Of a stretch of 64,000 nucleotides of DNA, positions 48,601-60,094 are shown one piece after another. Within the stretch, counting starts at the first letter, position 1. Each line of letters starts with the position of its first letter. A program made the position numbers and the translations under genes. This stretch comes from Mycoplasma tauri (GTDB taxonomy: Bacteria; Bacillota_I; Bacilli_A; Mycoplasmatales; Metamycoplasmataceae): contig NZ_CP070479.1 of assembly GCF_016925555.1 (NCBI RefSeq), positions 186,001 to 250,000 of the forward strand. The letters are read 5' to 3'. The notes under the pieces were generated by a model. It had not been told where the DNA came from. It did not search any database and was given only the letters and a program-made list of their open reading frames with translations.

Positions 48601-51600
48601 GTTAATTGCGGATATTGTTCTTAGTGATGAGATACCAATGCCAGCTGCATTTCATGATAAACTTAAGGAACTTGAGAAAAGAGATGAAGATTTAGAGATT
48701 TCATACAATAAAGACAAATTGGAAGTCCTTTCAGATCAGCTGGACAATGAAAAATTCAAACTTGATGTTGATTCGCCTGATGAAGCTAAGTCTAAATTCA
48801 ATGACTCTATTGCTACAATTAAAAGCTATGCAGATGAGAAAATCAGATCAAAATCATTAAATGAAGTCCAATCTGGTAGAGCTCTTGTAACAAAAGAAAA
48901 AGATTTAATTGAAACACTTAAAAAAGCTATTGAAGCAAAACAAGAAATTGAATCTGATAATGAATTAAGTTCTGCTATCAGCAAAAAAAATACTGCAGTT
49001 TTAGATTCGATAATTTTAAATAATATGCCAAATTTAAGTGTTGAACCACATGACAACACTCAAAAAATTGCTGAAAAAATTGCTAATGTGAATAAAGCGG
49101 TTGAAGAAGCGAAGGAAAAGCATGAATTATCAAAATTAATTGAAAATAGTTTGAAAAAAGTTCTTTCTACTGATGAACAATCAAATATGGTTTTACTTTC
49201 AGTTTATGATAAATTGAAAAAATCTGTCAAGGAAAATGAAGACATTGTAAATGCTAATCCTGGTATATATTCTGCTGAACAAATAAAAACTGCTAGAGAA
49301 GAATTGGTTAAGACTATTGAGAAGTTGAAAAATGAAAAAGCAGATTTGATAAATCAATATAATCAAGTAAAAGAAGAAACAAATGAGATTTATGCTGAAT
49401 TACAAAAAAGGGTTGATGTTAACTCAACAAAAGCAGAAAATAAATTTGATAACTTCGAATTAGCTAAGAAGGAATACTTAAATGAATTAGCAGATTCTAC
49501 AATTTCTACAGTAGAATCATTAAAACAAAGACAAAAAGCATTAATAGATGCTTACAATAAAGACTTAGCAACCAACGCTTACAATTCTTATAATAAGTTT
49601 ATTTCTGATAATATTTCTAACGACTCTTCAAATGCTGAATTAAGTCCTATTAAAAAGTTATATGAAGAATTTAAACAACAAATTGATGAACGTTTAAAAA
49701 AACCATTTACAGACCAGGAATCAAGTGATTTTATTCAGCTTACTCAGCAAATGAAAAAGTTTAATGAAACTCAAAAAGACATTGCTGACACAATTCAATT
49801 ATTAAAAGGCAAACATGTCGAAAACCAACATGATGTAGAAGTTGAAAAAGCTATTGAGCAACTTAGGAAACTTTTTGGTGCACAATTTTCTCCTTCAAAT
49901 CCATTTACTGAAGATGATATAGTCAAAAAACATGACTATCTAATTGAAGAATTCAAGAGAATTAAAGAAGAAGCTGCTAAAAGAACTGAAAATAAACGCT
50001 GAGCAAATGATATTTTTGACTATATTGATAATTTCAGAAATCAACCTGAAATTAGGGATGGTAAGAATAAAGCACGCGTTGCTGCTAACGAAGTAATAAA
50101 TGAAGCCATGGGTACGGAAGTTCAATTAGGTGATTCTGTTGATCCAGAAATTTCTAAGATAATTGAACATAATTTAGAAGATATTAAAGAAAAGAATAAA
50201 AATGCTTCTACAATTGATGATGCAAATAAAATTGGTGAGAAATTAGAAGCTATTAAAAAACTTCAACCATACATTAATGCGCTAGCACTTGAAGTAGGTT
50301 CAGCAATTAAAATAACTAATGAGAATGCTGGGGAAGATGACAAATTAATTCGCTCATTTGTTGATATTGAATTACAAAGTTTAATAACTCAATCTCGTGA
50401 TTTATATGGCAAGGTTTCTGAAGGCTCAAATGTTGAAGATGTTTTTAACAGAACTAAGGAAACAATTAAGCAAAAAATTCAAGCAATTGAGAGTGCAAAA
50501 GATAACATAAGAAAGGCAAAAGCTATTAAAACCAAGTTATCTGAAGCAAAACAAATTAATGATGAAATTGATTATCATTCTGCAAATGGTGTTTCTGGTG
50601 AAGGAAACAAATTAAAAGTTAAAAGTTGATTACAGCTAATTACTAGTTCTGCTAGTTATGGAATTAATAATCCTGATAGTAAAAAAACATTAGATGAAAC
50701 TGAAAATAAAATTAGCTTAGCATTAGACCTTGTTAAGAAAATAAAATTAGTTTCAGACGAAATATCAAAATGAAGATCAGATCGTGATTTAAATCCAATT
50801 GTATTAGCATTAACTCAAAGAGATGAAGATTTATTAACTACCGCAATGTGATCATTTGTTCCTAATCCATCTATTAATTTAACTCATGCTCAAATTCAAG
50901 AAAAATTAGATCAACTACAAAGTAAATTTGAAGAATTATCAAACATTAGAAAAGCAAGAGCTACAACACTTATAGCTATTAATGACATTAAACTAACTAG
51001 TGAATATGAATCATTAAATACTATTCCGGGATTAAAAAATATTGTTGATGGAAGAATAAGAAAATTAAATAGTGATATTGAAAAGGCAGAGGGCTTAGAT
51101 GCAATTAACAACGTTAATAATGATGTTAATACATTAAGAGAATTATTACCAAAAGAAATTCAATTGGCTAATAAAATGGATACATCTAAGGACTACAATA
51201 ACACATTAACTGCATTAAATGAAAAAATTACTGCTAAGAAAGATGAATTTAGTAGCGAAATTGTAAAAGCTAATTTGTTATTAAGCAAAGACACACCAAC
51301 CCATGATGAATTACCACAGCGTAAGGAAGAAATTGAAAAACAAATTAAAAAATTAGACTTACATACAGCTCGTTTGAATATTTTTAAACAATGAACTGAA
51401 TGAAAACAAAAAATTGATAACAATGGAACTATTGATGCAAAAGAAAAAGAAGCGTTGAATGATAAGATGGATCAATTTTTTGAAGAACTAAGCATAGAAC
51501 TTACTGATCAAACTTCTAACAGTGACTTTATTAGAATTTCTGATAAGTGGTTAACCGGTGAAACTGAAAATTCAATCCCTTACTTATTACAAAAAGCAAT

Positions 51601-53515
51601 AGAATTTCAAAATGAATTAGATAAAGCTAGAGAAGTAAGATTAACATCTTCCTTAAAAGTGACATCAGAAGCAATTGAATCTGCTTATAGCTCATTAGTA
51701 CAAGATATTAGTAAAGCTGAACAGTTAATAGAAAATTCAAAAACTAAGTCTGTTAAAGACCACACTAATTTAATTAATGACTTTAAAAAGCATATAAGAG
51801 AAATTGTTAATGCTAAAAAAGCCGCAATGGATACATTGAAAGCAAAGGCAAACGATCTTTATGAATTAATTAAAGATGATAGAGAAATATTTATAGAAGA
51901 ATTTAAACAACAATCAATAGATTCTCTTCAAGCATATCAATTACCTAATTTTGCATCTGAAAGCTTTGAGCCAAAATCAATTATTGAAAAAATAGACGAT
52001 TTGATTTCTAATGCTAAAAATCAGTATCAATTGCAAATTAAAAAAGCTCACGATGTCCAAAGCGCAAGAATGGATAAAGCTTTAAATGAATTAAATGAAT
52101 ACAGTTTAGCAGTTACAGAAGCTAATATTTGGACAACAAAGGCAAAAAGTGATTTTGTGAACATAAATAATACAGTCAGTGAAATTGAAACTTTTAAAAA
52201 ATCACATGTATATTTTGAAGATGATTTCACTAAATTTGCTGGTTTATCTGTAGAAAACAATTATGCTAGTCAATACTTTGCTGAAAATCAAAAATTAGTT
52301 AAAAAAGCTAATGAAATGAAATCGGCTTTTATAGCTTCTGCTTCAAATGCTATTAATGATGCAATTGGTGAATCTAATGGCAAAATTACTGGATCATTAG
52401 ATGCTATAAAAAGTGTTGTTAACATTAGCACAAACAGTACACCAAGTAATTTATTTGAAACATTACAATTAAATGAAGCTAAAATTATGTTTGAAGATTT
52501 AAAATCTACAAACGAAAAATTGAAAGTAGAAATTTTATCTAAAATTACTGATAATGAGCAATTAAAAGCAAATTTATTAGCTCAATATTTAGAAAAAGTA
52601 AACAAACAAATTAATGATTTTGAAAACTTTGTTGCAAAATTAAAAGCAAATGTAAGCAATATTATTCAAGAACGTGAAAATATTGAAGAAATTTTAAATA
52701 ATGCATTATCTAAACCAACTGGAAGTGATAAGGATCTTATTGTTTCAAAATATAATGAAAAATATGTTGAAGTAACTACTTTATTAAATAGATTAGATAA
52801 AGTTACATCTGATGAGTTTGTACAATCATATTTTATGAATGCTGATTCTGCAAATATCACAAAATTATTGACAAATCTAAATGAATTTTATAATTTTGTT
52901 AATTCAAAAGAATTTAATGATTTCTTTATTAATTTAATTGACAATTCAAATATAGAAGTTAAAAATAATGTTGTATTAGAAGACTTTAAAGATGTTGTTG
53001 AAAAAATAACACATGATGTTTCAGAAGATATAAACGAAATTGACGTAACAAATAATTCTATTTTATTACCATTATTTGAATCTTTTGGAAATACACAAAT
53101 CGATTTAGACAATAAATTTAATCCTGTTTATGTTCGTACATATTTAGTTAGAGATGAGCACACTAAAGAGTGATATACTGTCTTGAGTCAAAATGGTGAA
53201 TCTAAAAAAACAATAAGTGTAAACTTGCGTTATGAATATAAAGCAGAAGGATTATTAAAATTTGATAATTATAAAGGTTTTAAATCGCCAAGAAAAGCTA
53301 ATATAGAATTTAATACTGAAAAAACTATTGGTTTACAACCTAAATCAAGAAACATTTTCTATAAAGATTATAAAGCTGCTTCAGTTGGGGAAAATGCAAA
53401 AGAAGTAATTGCAAACACGGATAGATTGGGCTGAACAGTATCATCAAGTGAGGATGCCATTAAGAAATTTGTTAATAAATTCAAATTAGCTGCAAACTTT
53501 AAAGATGGCAAATAA
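45611..53515 (+). CDS. Giant coiled-coil surface protein 2, truncated by an in-frame TAA (2634 aa)
   Basis: Starts in TAATG overlapping the end of giant gene 1, with GAGGAGGT at 45597-45604, so translation is probably coupled. N-terminal hydrophobic segment (about 7-27). Long helical Lys/Glu/Asn-rich body as in protein 1. The frame is stopped by TAA at 53513-53515 (GGC AAA TAA GTT ATT). The same frame remains open for another 268 codons to 54322, and the full length would be 2903 aa, one residue longer than protein 1. So this is a giant paralogue that has lost its C-terminal head in this sequence, or has a sequencing error. In-frame TGA codons encode Trp. Confidence 0.8.
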
Positions 53516-54322
53516 GTTATTCTTGATACTGTAAATAAAAAGTTATATAGAATTACTGATAGTAATACTAATACTTATGTGGAAGATGAATTAAATCCTG
53601 ATTTTAATATTAAATTTATTTTGCCTCAGGTGTTCATCTATCAACAATCTACCCAAGTAAAAGGTGATACAAGTAGACAATTTATAAGATTAAGATTTGA
53701 AGATGAGAAACGACTAGTTGTTGAAGTTGTATCTCCTGCTCAACTTGTTGTTGGTGCTTTAAATTATCAAGCTAATAAAAATACAATTCATCTTGAAAAT
53801 GGTGTTCCTAAACAAGAGTGAGCTATGCCAACAGCTCTACTAACAACAATTAAATTTGAATTTGATTGAAATGAAATTACTAAAAATTTATCAATGTTTA
53901 TTTCTAGATATGAAACATATCATGTTGCAAAAGATAAAAAACTAAAAGCTAATGGAAATGAAAGTTGAATAGATGAATCTGTGAAATATCAAACTGATTC
54001 CGGATTTGAAGCAACAGTATGAAAAGATAATGATTTTGCAAAATGATTAGTAATAAATAATAACATTTGAAAATCTCCTAAAGGCAATTCAGATGAATCA
54101 CCAGTTAATCAATCTGATCAGCATTTACGTGTAACAGAACTCAACGATAAAGAAGGATATCCAAAAGATGATAAAATTATTGTTAAAAATTCTTTATTTG
54201 CTGGCAGATACATTTGAAGAGACAGCAATAATGAACAAAAAGTATTAGAAGGAGCTAAAGCCTTAAACATATACAACACAGGTATTGAAAAATTCGAATT
54301 TAAAGATATTAAAGAAAATTAA
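53516..54322 (+). pseudogene. C-terminal remainder of giant protein 2 beyond the premature stop
   Basis: 268 open codons in the same frame as giant gene 2, with no Shine-Dalgarno and only an internal GTG. Trp-rich and beta-prone (IKFEFDWNEITKN, FAGRYIWRDSNNEQ), like the C-terminal tail of protein 1. It is translated only if the TAA is suppressed or absent in other strains. Confidence 0.75.
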
Positions 54323-54336
54323 AAAAATATAAGAAA

Positions 54337-54362
54337 AACTTAAGTATGCTTGAGTTTTTTTA
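54337..54362 (+). terminator. Terminator of the giant-protein operon
   Basis: AACTTAAG / CTTGAGTT stem (one G-U pair) with a 4-nt loop and T run. Confidence 0.85.
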
Positions 54363-54404
54363 TACTTTTTATTAATGTAATTACTATTAAGTTTTTTGAA
54401 AAAT

Positions 54405-54441
54405 ATTAAAAAAATAATGAGTTTTCGCAGGCTCATTATTT
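54405..54441 (-). terminator. Terminator of the polytopic membrane protein gene
   Basis: AATAATGAG / CTCATTATT 9-bp stem, T-run on the minus strand. Confidence 0.85.
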
Positions 54442-54465
54442 TAAAAAAATCATTTTTTTACTAGT

Positions 54466-55230
54466 TTATATCTTTATTTGTTTTATTTTTTTAGGGTTTG
54501 AATTTTCAAATTTTATTTTTAAAATTGATTTTCAGAAGAAAATTAAAGCTATAGGTAAAAGTGTAGCTATTAATAAAATTAAAATATTTAATGATATTAT
54601 CACATATAAGTTATTAGATTTATAAAATAAAGGATATACGAAATCTAAAAATGTATAAATTATTGCTCCACGTCCTTTTACAATTTTGTTATATGATCCT
54701 CAATATAAAAATATTGCAAATAATAAATAAAATAGTGAAGTTAGAACAGAAACAGAAATGGTTTTTTTATCAATAGTAATTTCCTTACGCATAATAATTA
54801 AGAATACAAAACCAACTATTGGATGTATTGCATGAGTAATAATTGATTTTATTGCATTATAATATGGAGCTTTTCATGTTTTTTTGTCATGAGATATTAA
54901 TGCTCAATAAACTATAAATGTTATGGTTATAAATACAACAGAGAGAAAAAACATTCGTTTTATTTTCATTGATTCTCTTTCAAGGCCTACTAAAATAAGC
55001 ATTATGCCAAGAAAAATATTACTTAGGTATGTAAAGAAAAACAAACTTGAAAAATGTTTAAATACTGCTTGCAAGCGAGGAGTATTTGCAATAATGTTAT
55101 ATTTTTCATCATAATAAGTTGTAGCATTTAAAATTATAAAAATAAAAGTTAGTAAAAGAACTATGCTTCCAGAAATTAATAATGCTATATCTAATTTTTT
55201 ATTGCTATTTTTAAATTCTTTTTTTGTCAT
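54466..55230 (-). CDS. Polytopic membrane protein, about 6 segments, unknown function
   Basis: 254 aa, very hydrophobic. Segments at about 17-38, 57-82, 88-110, 125-140, 155-178 and 213-237. Conserved-looking residues include SIITHAIHPIVGF and RGAIIYTFLDFVYPLFY. This brings to mind mycoplasma DUF1600 or the Pr6Pr/FAR-17a-like proteins, but I cannot decide. ATG 55230 is chosen over 55248 because TATAAT lies exactly 6 nt upstream of it and inside the longer version. Confidence 0.7.
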
Positions 55231-55236
55231 TGAACT

Positions 55237-55242
55237 ATTATA
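55237..55242 (-). promoter_or_regulatory. -10 element of the polytopic membrane protein gene, leaderless-type
   Basis: TATAAT on the minus strand, 6 nt before ATG 55230. Position inside the longer alternative frame supports the shorter start. Confidence 0.5.
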
Positions 55243-55421
55243 TACCATTTAATATTTGTTTTTTACACTTAAAAAATCACTATTAATAAAATTAATTTTA
55301 TTTTTTAAATTCAAAATCTTATTAAAAACTAATATTTTTGAAAGGAAATTTTTAATTACAACTATAAAAAAATAAGAAAATATATTGAATTATTTAAGAA
55401 AATAAACAATCAAAATAATTT

Positions 55422-55442
55422 ACTAAAAAACCTATAAAACAG
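55422..55442. repeat. Copy B of the intergenic element
   Basis: ACTAAAAAA then CCTATAAAACAG, about 60 nt before the next gene. Confidence 0.5.
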
Positions 55443-55489
55443 ACATTAAATAAAATGAATATATAAATTTAAATGCCAGTAATTTAATA

Positions 55490-55495
55490 TATAAT
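55490..55495 (+). promoter_or_regulatory. -10 element, leaderless-type promoter
   Basis: TATAAT exactly 6 nt before ATG 55502, with no Shine-Dalgarno. Confidence 0.5.
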
Positions 55496-55501
55496 TGAAT
55501 C

Positions 55502-56317
55502 ATGGAAAATAAAACAATGAAAGAAAATCAAAATAATTTTTTTGGTAGTGGTGCTCCTAAGATTTATAATAGGTCATCAACTAAGAGAAAAAACGCAATA
55601 TTAGGATTGTCAATTTGCTGATTTATATATGCAATTACTATTGCTTTTATAACTGCAATAATTGTTATTACTTTTGCGAATGCTTTTTTCAAGAGTATAC
55701 AAAATAACTTACCAGCAATTATTACCTTAGTTATAGCATTTATTGTATTTTTGATATGTATGATTGTAGAACATATACATGGTCCAAGATTAAATTTTTG
55801 AGTTCAATTTACCTTAATAACAATTTCAATGATAGGACTAGGATTCTTTCTTTTATCTGGTGCTTTAATCATTCTATTAGATACATATAACAAAGATTTT
55901 AATAACTTTGCAGCTATATCTAAAACAATTCTTGTTGTATTAGCACCATTACTTTTTATGGCTTTAATGGGACTTTTAGCTTATTATGACAAAATAAAAA
56001 TAAACCTTTTATATTCATTTTTAATGGTTGTTGGAATTGGAATGATTTTTATATTCATATTATCATTCTTTGTGTGAAATAGCTGATTAAATGCAGTTTT
56101 TCCTGTACTAGGTTTTGCACTTGTTTGTGGTTATATGGCATTTGATTTATGACTTATTACAAGATATAACAAGGCATATGCTAGGACACAAAGCAACAGT
56201 CCATTATTAAGTAAGGAAGTTAATAGGTTAGTCATTTACTTTGGCTTCTCTTTAGCTTATAATTACATTATTGCATTATATTACTTAGCCAGAATAATTG
56301 CTAAATTTAGAAATTAA
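55502..56317 (+). CDS. Seven-segment membrane protein, Bax inhibitor-1/YccA-like (MAG0110-type)
   Basis: 271 aa. A hydrophilic N-terminus with GSGAPKIYNRS, then about seven membrane segments. The C-terminal part FALVCGYMAFDLWLITRYNKAY ... LVIYFGFSLAYNYIIALYYLARII resembles the Asp-containing sixth/seventh segments of BI-1 (TMBIM) proteins, where the last segment carries YLDFINLFLYLLRI. BI-1 proteins leak Ca2+ or interact with FtsH in bacteria; the role here is unknown. Name from memory of a mycoplasma-specific family label; call is moderate. Leaderless-type promoter. Confidence 0.6.
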
Positions 56318-56332
56318 AAAATTATCAAAATG

Positions 56333-56356
56333 GGAGATGTAAAAATCTCCTTTTTT
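56333..56356 (+). terminator. Terminator of the BI-1-like gene
   Basis: GGAGAT / ATCTCC stem with a 6-nt loop and TTTTTT. Confidence 0.85.
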
Positions 56357-56494
56357 ATTAACACATATATAAAAAATAACTTTCAAAAACAAAACTAAAA
56401 TTATTCTTATGACTTTTTCATATAGTTAAAAATTAATGCTTATTTATGCACAAACTATGCTTTTAAAGATCTTGATTTATCAATTATGAATTTT

Positions 56495-56516
56495 ACTAAA
56501 AACCCAATAAATAAGG
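56495..56516. repeat. Copy D of the intergenic element (imperfect)
   Basis: ACTAAAAACCC followed by AATAAATAAGG, a degenerate form upstream of secY. Confidence 0.3.
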
Positions 56517-56589
56517 CTTTTAATAAATAAAGTACTTCGAACAATTATTACATTAATAAATTAGTTTTTTTGATTATTTTGTTTTGTTT

Positions 56590-56595
56590 TATAAT
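56590..56595 (+). promoter_or_regulatory. -10 element of secY-adk
   Basis: TATAAT with TTGTTT-like sequence upstream. Confidence 0.45.
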
Positions 56596-56694
56596 ATATT
56601 AGTCTTATTATTTAATTTTAATATTAAAATACAACACCGTGTTTATAGTAAGCAAATTAAATAGGAATTACATTTAATTTTGTAAAGGAGAGAA

Positions 56695-58167
56695 ATGAAA
56701 GGTGCAAGTTTAAAAACTCGAGAGTTTTTTTATAAATTTGGCAAAAAGTGAAATGATTTTTGAAGCACTAAAGAAATACTTAAAAAGTTTCTATATACCT
56801 TGCTTTTATTGGCCATTTATTTAATTATGACAAGTATCAAGTCACCATTTGTAAGTTTTGCTAATATTAGGGGAATTGATGGTGATACATTCTTAAGTAC
56901 ACTTAACTTGATTGGCGGTGGTGGCCTTAGGCAATTTTCATTAGTAGCTTTAGGGATAAGTCCATTTATTAATGCTTCATTGATTATGTCGCTTTTACAA
57001 ACAAGAGCATTTCCAGCAGTGATGAAATTATCACAAAGCGGACCAGAAGGAAGAAGAAAAATTAATATTATTACAAGAGTTTTAACAATAGTTTTAGCCT
57101 TCCCACAATCATTTATGCTTACAAAAGCGCTTAGTGCAGGTGATAATCCTTTTATTAAAATTAATACTTATGGAATGAACATTGATCTTGTATCATATTT
57201 CCTCCTTCCATTAATTCTTATTGGTGGCTCTCTATTTTCACTTTTTATAGCTGAGCAAATTACAAACAAAGGTATTGGTAATGGTACTAGTTTAATTATT
57301 TTTGTTGGTATTGCATTCCAATTACCTACACAGTTTCAAACAGCATGAGGATTTTATCTTAGTGAATCTGCAACATCAGCTGCTGTTGTAGGCGCATTTA
57401 AATTCCTTACATATTTATTTGTTTACTTGTTGCTTTTATTTGTTATTACAATGGTTTACTTAGCTGAAAGACACATTCCTATTCAACAAATTGGTGCGGG
57501 TAGAAGTAAAAATATTAAAGACATGGGTAAATTACCTATTAAATTAAATCCTGCCGGTGTTATGCCAATGATTTTTGCTTCAATGATTGTCTCATTACCA
57601 ATGCTTATAGCTAGAATATTACCTAAGTCAAATACTGGTGGATTGTGAATAAGAGAAAATATGGACTTCTCACAACCTTTAGGGCTTACCCTTTTAGTTG
57701 TTTTCACATTCTTCTTCACATTCATTATGGGGCTTCAACAATCAAGAGTTGATAAGATAGCAGAAGACTTTGCTAAAAATTCAACATTTATTCCAGGAAT
57801 TCAGCCAGGAGAACAAACAGAAGATTATTTAATTGGTATAGTAATGAGACTTTCATTATTTAGCTCATTTTATCTTGTACTTCTTGTTTCATTTCAGTAT
57901 TTAATGATTATTATCTTGTCTGTACCTACAGCAATGGCTTTTGGCGGAACAGGAATGATGATTCTTGCATCAGTTTCACTTGAAACAATTGATCAGTTTA
58001 AAGCAAGAATCAAGTCAAGTCAATTATCAAAACAAAAGAGAATATCAAGAATGGTTTCTGAAAACATTTCTGAACAAAAAACAAACTCAGATACTTTATC
58101 AAACAACAATAATATTAGTAAAAAGAATGTCAATTTACCTAACAACGAGGATGGCTTATTATGATAA
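56695..58167 (+). CDS. secY: Protein translocase subunit SecY
   Basis: Pore of the Sec translocon. 490 aa, about ten membrane segments. Characteristic: LGISPFINASLIMSLLQ, LSQSGPEGRRKI, ITNKGIGNGTSLIIF, RHIPIQQIGAGRSK, LPIKLNPAGVMPMIFASMI, and FIPGIQPGEQTEDYL. The last codons are TTA TTA TGA TAA, so with TGA as Trp the stop is TAA 58165-58167, not the TGA before it, and the gene overlaps adk by 7 nt. AAAGGAGAG precedes the start. In most mollicutes secY follows the spc ribosomal operon; here nothing ribosomal lies upstream in the window, and a terminator and promoter precede it. Confidence 0.97.
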
Positions 58168-58823
58168 AAAGTAAAAAAATATTTCCTAATTTAATATTTA
58201 TGGGTCCTCCAGGTGTTGGAAAAGGGACAATAGCAGCTATTATTGCAGATGAATATCAACTTGTTCATCTTTCAACAGGTAATGTTTTCAGAGCTGAAAT
58301 AAGTTCAAAAAGCGAATTAGGCCTTAAAGTAGCTAAAATAGTTGAATCAGGAGGCTATGTTCCTGATGATATAACAAACGAAATTGTTAAAAAGGCATTG
58401 GATTTTTATTCTTCACAAGGCAAGATTGTAATTCTTGATGGCTATCCAAGAACAATTTCTCAAAGTGAATTTCTTGATTCTATTCCTAATTTTAACTACG
58501 AAGTTATTGAGCTTCATGCGCCTGATGATTTGATACTAAAAAGACTTAATGGTAGACGTTTTTGTCCAAATTGTAAAGCAAGTTTTCATGTCGATTTTAT
58601 GCCATCAACAAAAGGCAATTATTGTGATAAGTGTGATAGTGAATTAATGACTAGAAAAGATGATTCTCTTGAATCTATTAAAAAACGTCAAGAGGTTTAC
58701 AAAAGTCAAACTGAGCCATTACTTAATTATTATAGTGAAAAAGGAAATATTCATACCTTTGATGCATCAGGCAATGCAGAAAATACAGCTCATTTAATTG
58801 TAAAAACAATTGAACACTTATAA
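58161..58823 (+). CDS. adk: Adenylate kinase
   Basis: Interconverts ATP + AMP and 2 ADP. 220 aa. P-loop MGPPGVGKGTIA, LSTGNVFRAEI (AMP site), ILDGYPRTISQ, and a Cys4 zinc lid: CPNCKASFHVDF with CDKCDSE, the Gram-positive type long form. It overlaps secY, so co-transcription is certain from structure. Confidence 0.97.
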   Translation: MIKSKKIFPNLIFMGPPGVGKGTIAAIIADEYQLVHLSTGNVFRAEISSKSELGLKVAKIVESGGYVPDDITNEIVKKALDFYSSQGKIVILDGYPRTISQSEFLDSIPNFNYEVIELHAPDDLILKRLNGRRFCPNCKASFHVDFMPSTKGNYCDKCDSELMTRKDDSLESIKKRQEVYKSQTEPLLNYYSEKGNIHTFDASGNAENTAHLIVKTIEHL

Positions 58824-58887
58824 TATTTCAAAACACATTGTTAATGCTATTTGCAGAATTTAAAATAAGCTTTCCATTAATTGATAT

Positions 58888-58921
58888 AAAAATGCACCCA
58901 ATATTTCTTGGTTGCATTTTA
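58888..58921. terminator. Bidirectional terminator between adk and galE
   Basis: AAAATGCA-CCAA / TTGG-TGCATTTT interrupted stem; T-rich on both sides. Confidence 0.7.
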
Positions 58922-58922
58922 T

Positions 58923-59930
58923 TTAATAATTTTTAGCATCTAAATGAGCTTTACGAAATTCAATTTCTGTTTCAACTATTTCTTCAATTGTGGTGTAAAT
59001 TTTATAATTTAACCCATTGCATAATTTTTCATTTGATGCAACCAACATGTCAGGATCTCCATTACGCCTTGCTCCAAATTCTATATTTAACTTTTTATTT
59101 AGTTTTCTTTCAAAAGCTTTTACTATTTCTAAGTTTGAATATCCTTTTGAGCTACCAACATTGTAGTAAAATGATTTATTTTCTTTAATCATTTTCTTGG
59201 CCACTAAAATATGTAATTGAGCCAACTCAACAACATAAATATAATCTCTTATACATGTACCATCGAATGTTGTATAATCATTGCCAAAAATTTTAAATTC
59301 AGGAATTAATCCGAAAACATAATAACTTAAAGCAGGAATTATGTGTGTAGGCTTTTTATTATCTTTAGTTAAATAACCTATTTTTTTGCTTCTAGATGCG
59401 CCAGCAACATTAAAATATCTCAAAAATGTATATTTGAAATTAGGATTTGAAACTGCATAATCAACAATTATTTCTTCACCAAAAAATTTTGTTTTGCCAT
59501 ATGGACTAACAGGATTTTTTAAATCATCCTCACAAAAATACCCATTATGTTGTGAATTATTGCCATAAACTGCAGCTGACGATGAAAATACAAGATTATT
59601 AACATCATATTTTTTCATTGTTTTTAAAACATTAATAAGTCCTTGTATATTAGTTTCATAATATTTTAAGGGATGTTCAACACTTTCGCCAACTTTTATA
59701 AGCCCTGCCAAATAGATAACTACGTCAATTTTGTTATCTTTAAATGTTTTATCTAACATATCAATGTCTAAAATATCGCCCTGAATAAATTTATTTTTTA
59801 CATCAACGAATTCTCTAAATCCTGTTGATAAATTGTCATAGATAATAGCATTATCTTCACCTTCAATATTAATTTGTTCAGCTACATGACTACCAATATA
59901 ACCAGCGCCACCAATAAGTAAATATGTCAT
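58923..59930 (-). CDS. galE: UDP-glucose 4-epimerase
   Basis: Interconverts UDP-glucose and UDP-galactose. 335 aa, SDR fold. NAD-binding GGAGYIGSHV at 7-16, then DNLSTG, SSAAVYG, the catalytic YGKTK (Tyr-x-x-x-Lys) preceded by SP, and LRYFNVAGA. GGAGAG precedes the ATG. It lies on the minus strand between adk and map, inside what is normally a continuous ribosomal-operon order. Gal-type sugars are needed for mycoplasma glycolipids; the glycosyltransferase next to it may use its product. Confidence 0.95.
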   Translation of the reverse strand: MTYLLIGGAGYIGSHVAEQINIEGEDNAIIYDNLSTGFREFVDVKNKFIQGDILDIDMLDKTFKDNKIDVVIYLAGLIKVGESVEHPLKYYETNIQGLINVLKTMKKYDVNNLVFSSSAAVYGNNSQHNGYFCEDDLKNPVSPYGKTKFFGEEIIVDYAVSNPNFKYTFLRYFNVAGASRSKKIGYLTKDNKKPTHIIPALSYYVFGLIPEFKIFGNDYTTFDGTCIRDYIYVVELAQLHILVAKKMIKENKSFYYNVGSSKGYSNLEIVKAFERKLNKKLNIEFGARRNGDPDMLVASNEKLCNGLNYKIYTTIEEIVETEIEFRKAHLDAKNY

Positions 59931-60094
59931 AACTCTCCTTTATTTTTAAAAATAAAATCAATGTCTTTTTGCAAATTGTTTGAATATTTAGTAGAATAAC
60001 CATATGATTTATTCATAAGTCGAAGCAAAAAAATTGTTATTAATTAAATTTGTAATAAGATTATAATCTTTTATTCAAAAATAAAGGAGTTAAT

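Larger units (their letters stand above)
56357..56694. other. Intergenic region upstream of secY
   Basis: About 340 nt. It has an element copy (56495-56516), a TATAAT -10 at 56590-56595 and a leader of about 95 nt. No gene. An autoregulatory leader cannot be judged by eye. Confidence 0.5.

Noticed and set aside
36903-54322. Immunoglobulin-binding/protease (MIB-MIP) system as an explanation for the giant genes
   Set aside because: Lengths, coiled-coil content and lack of protease motifs do not fit.
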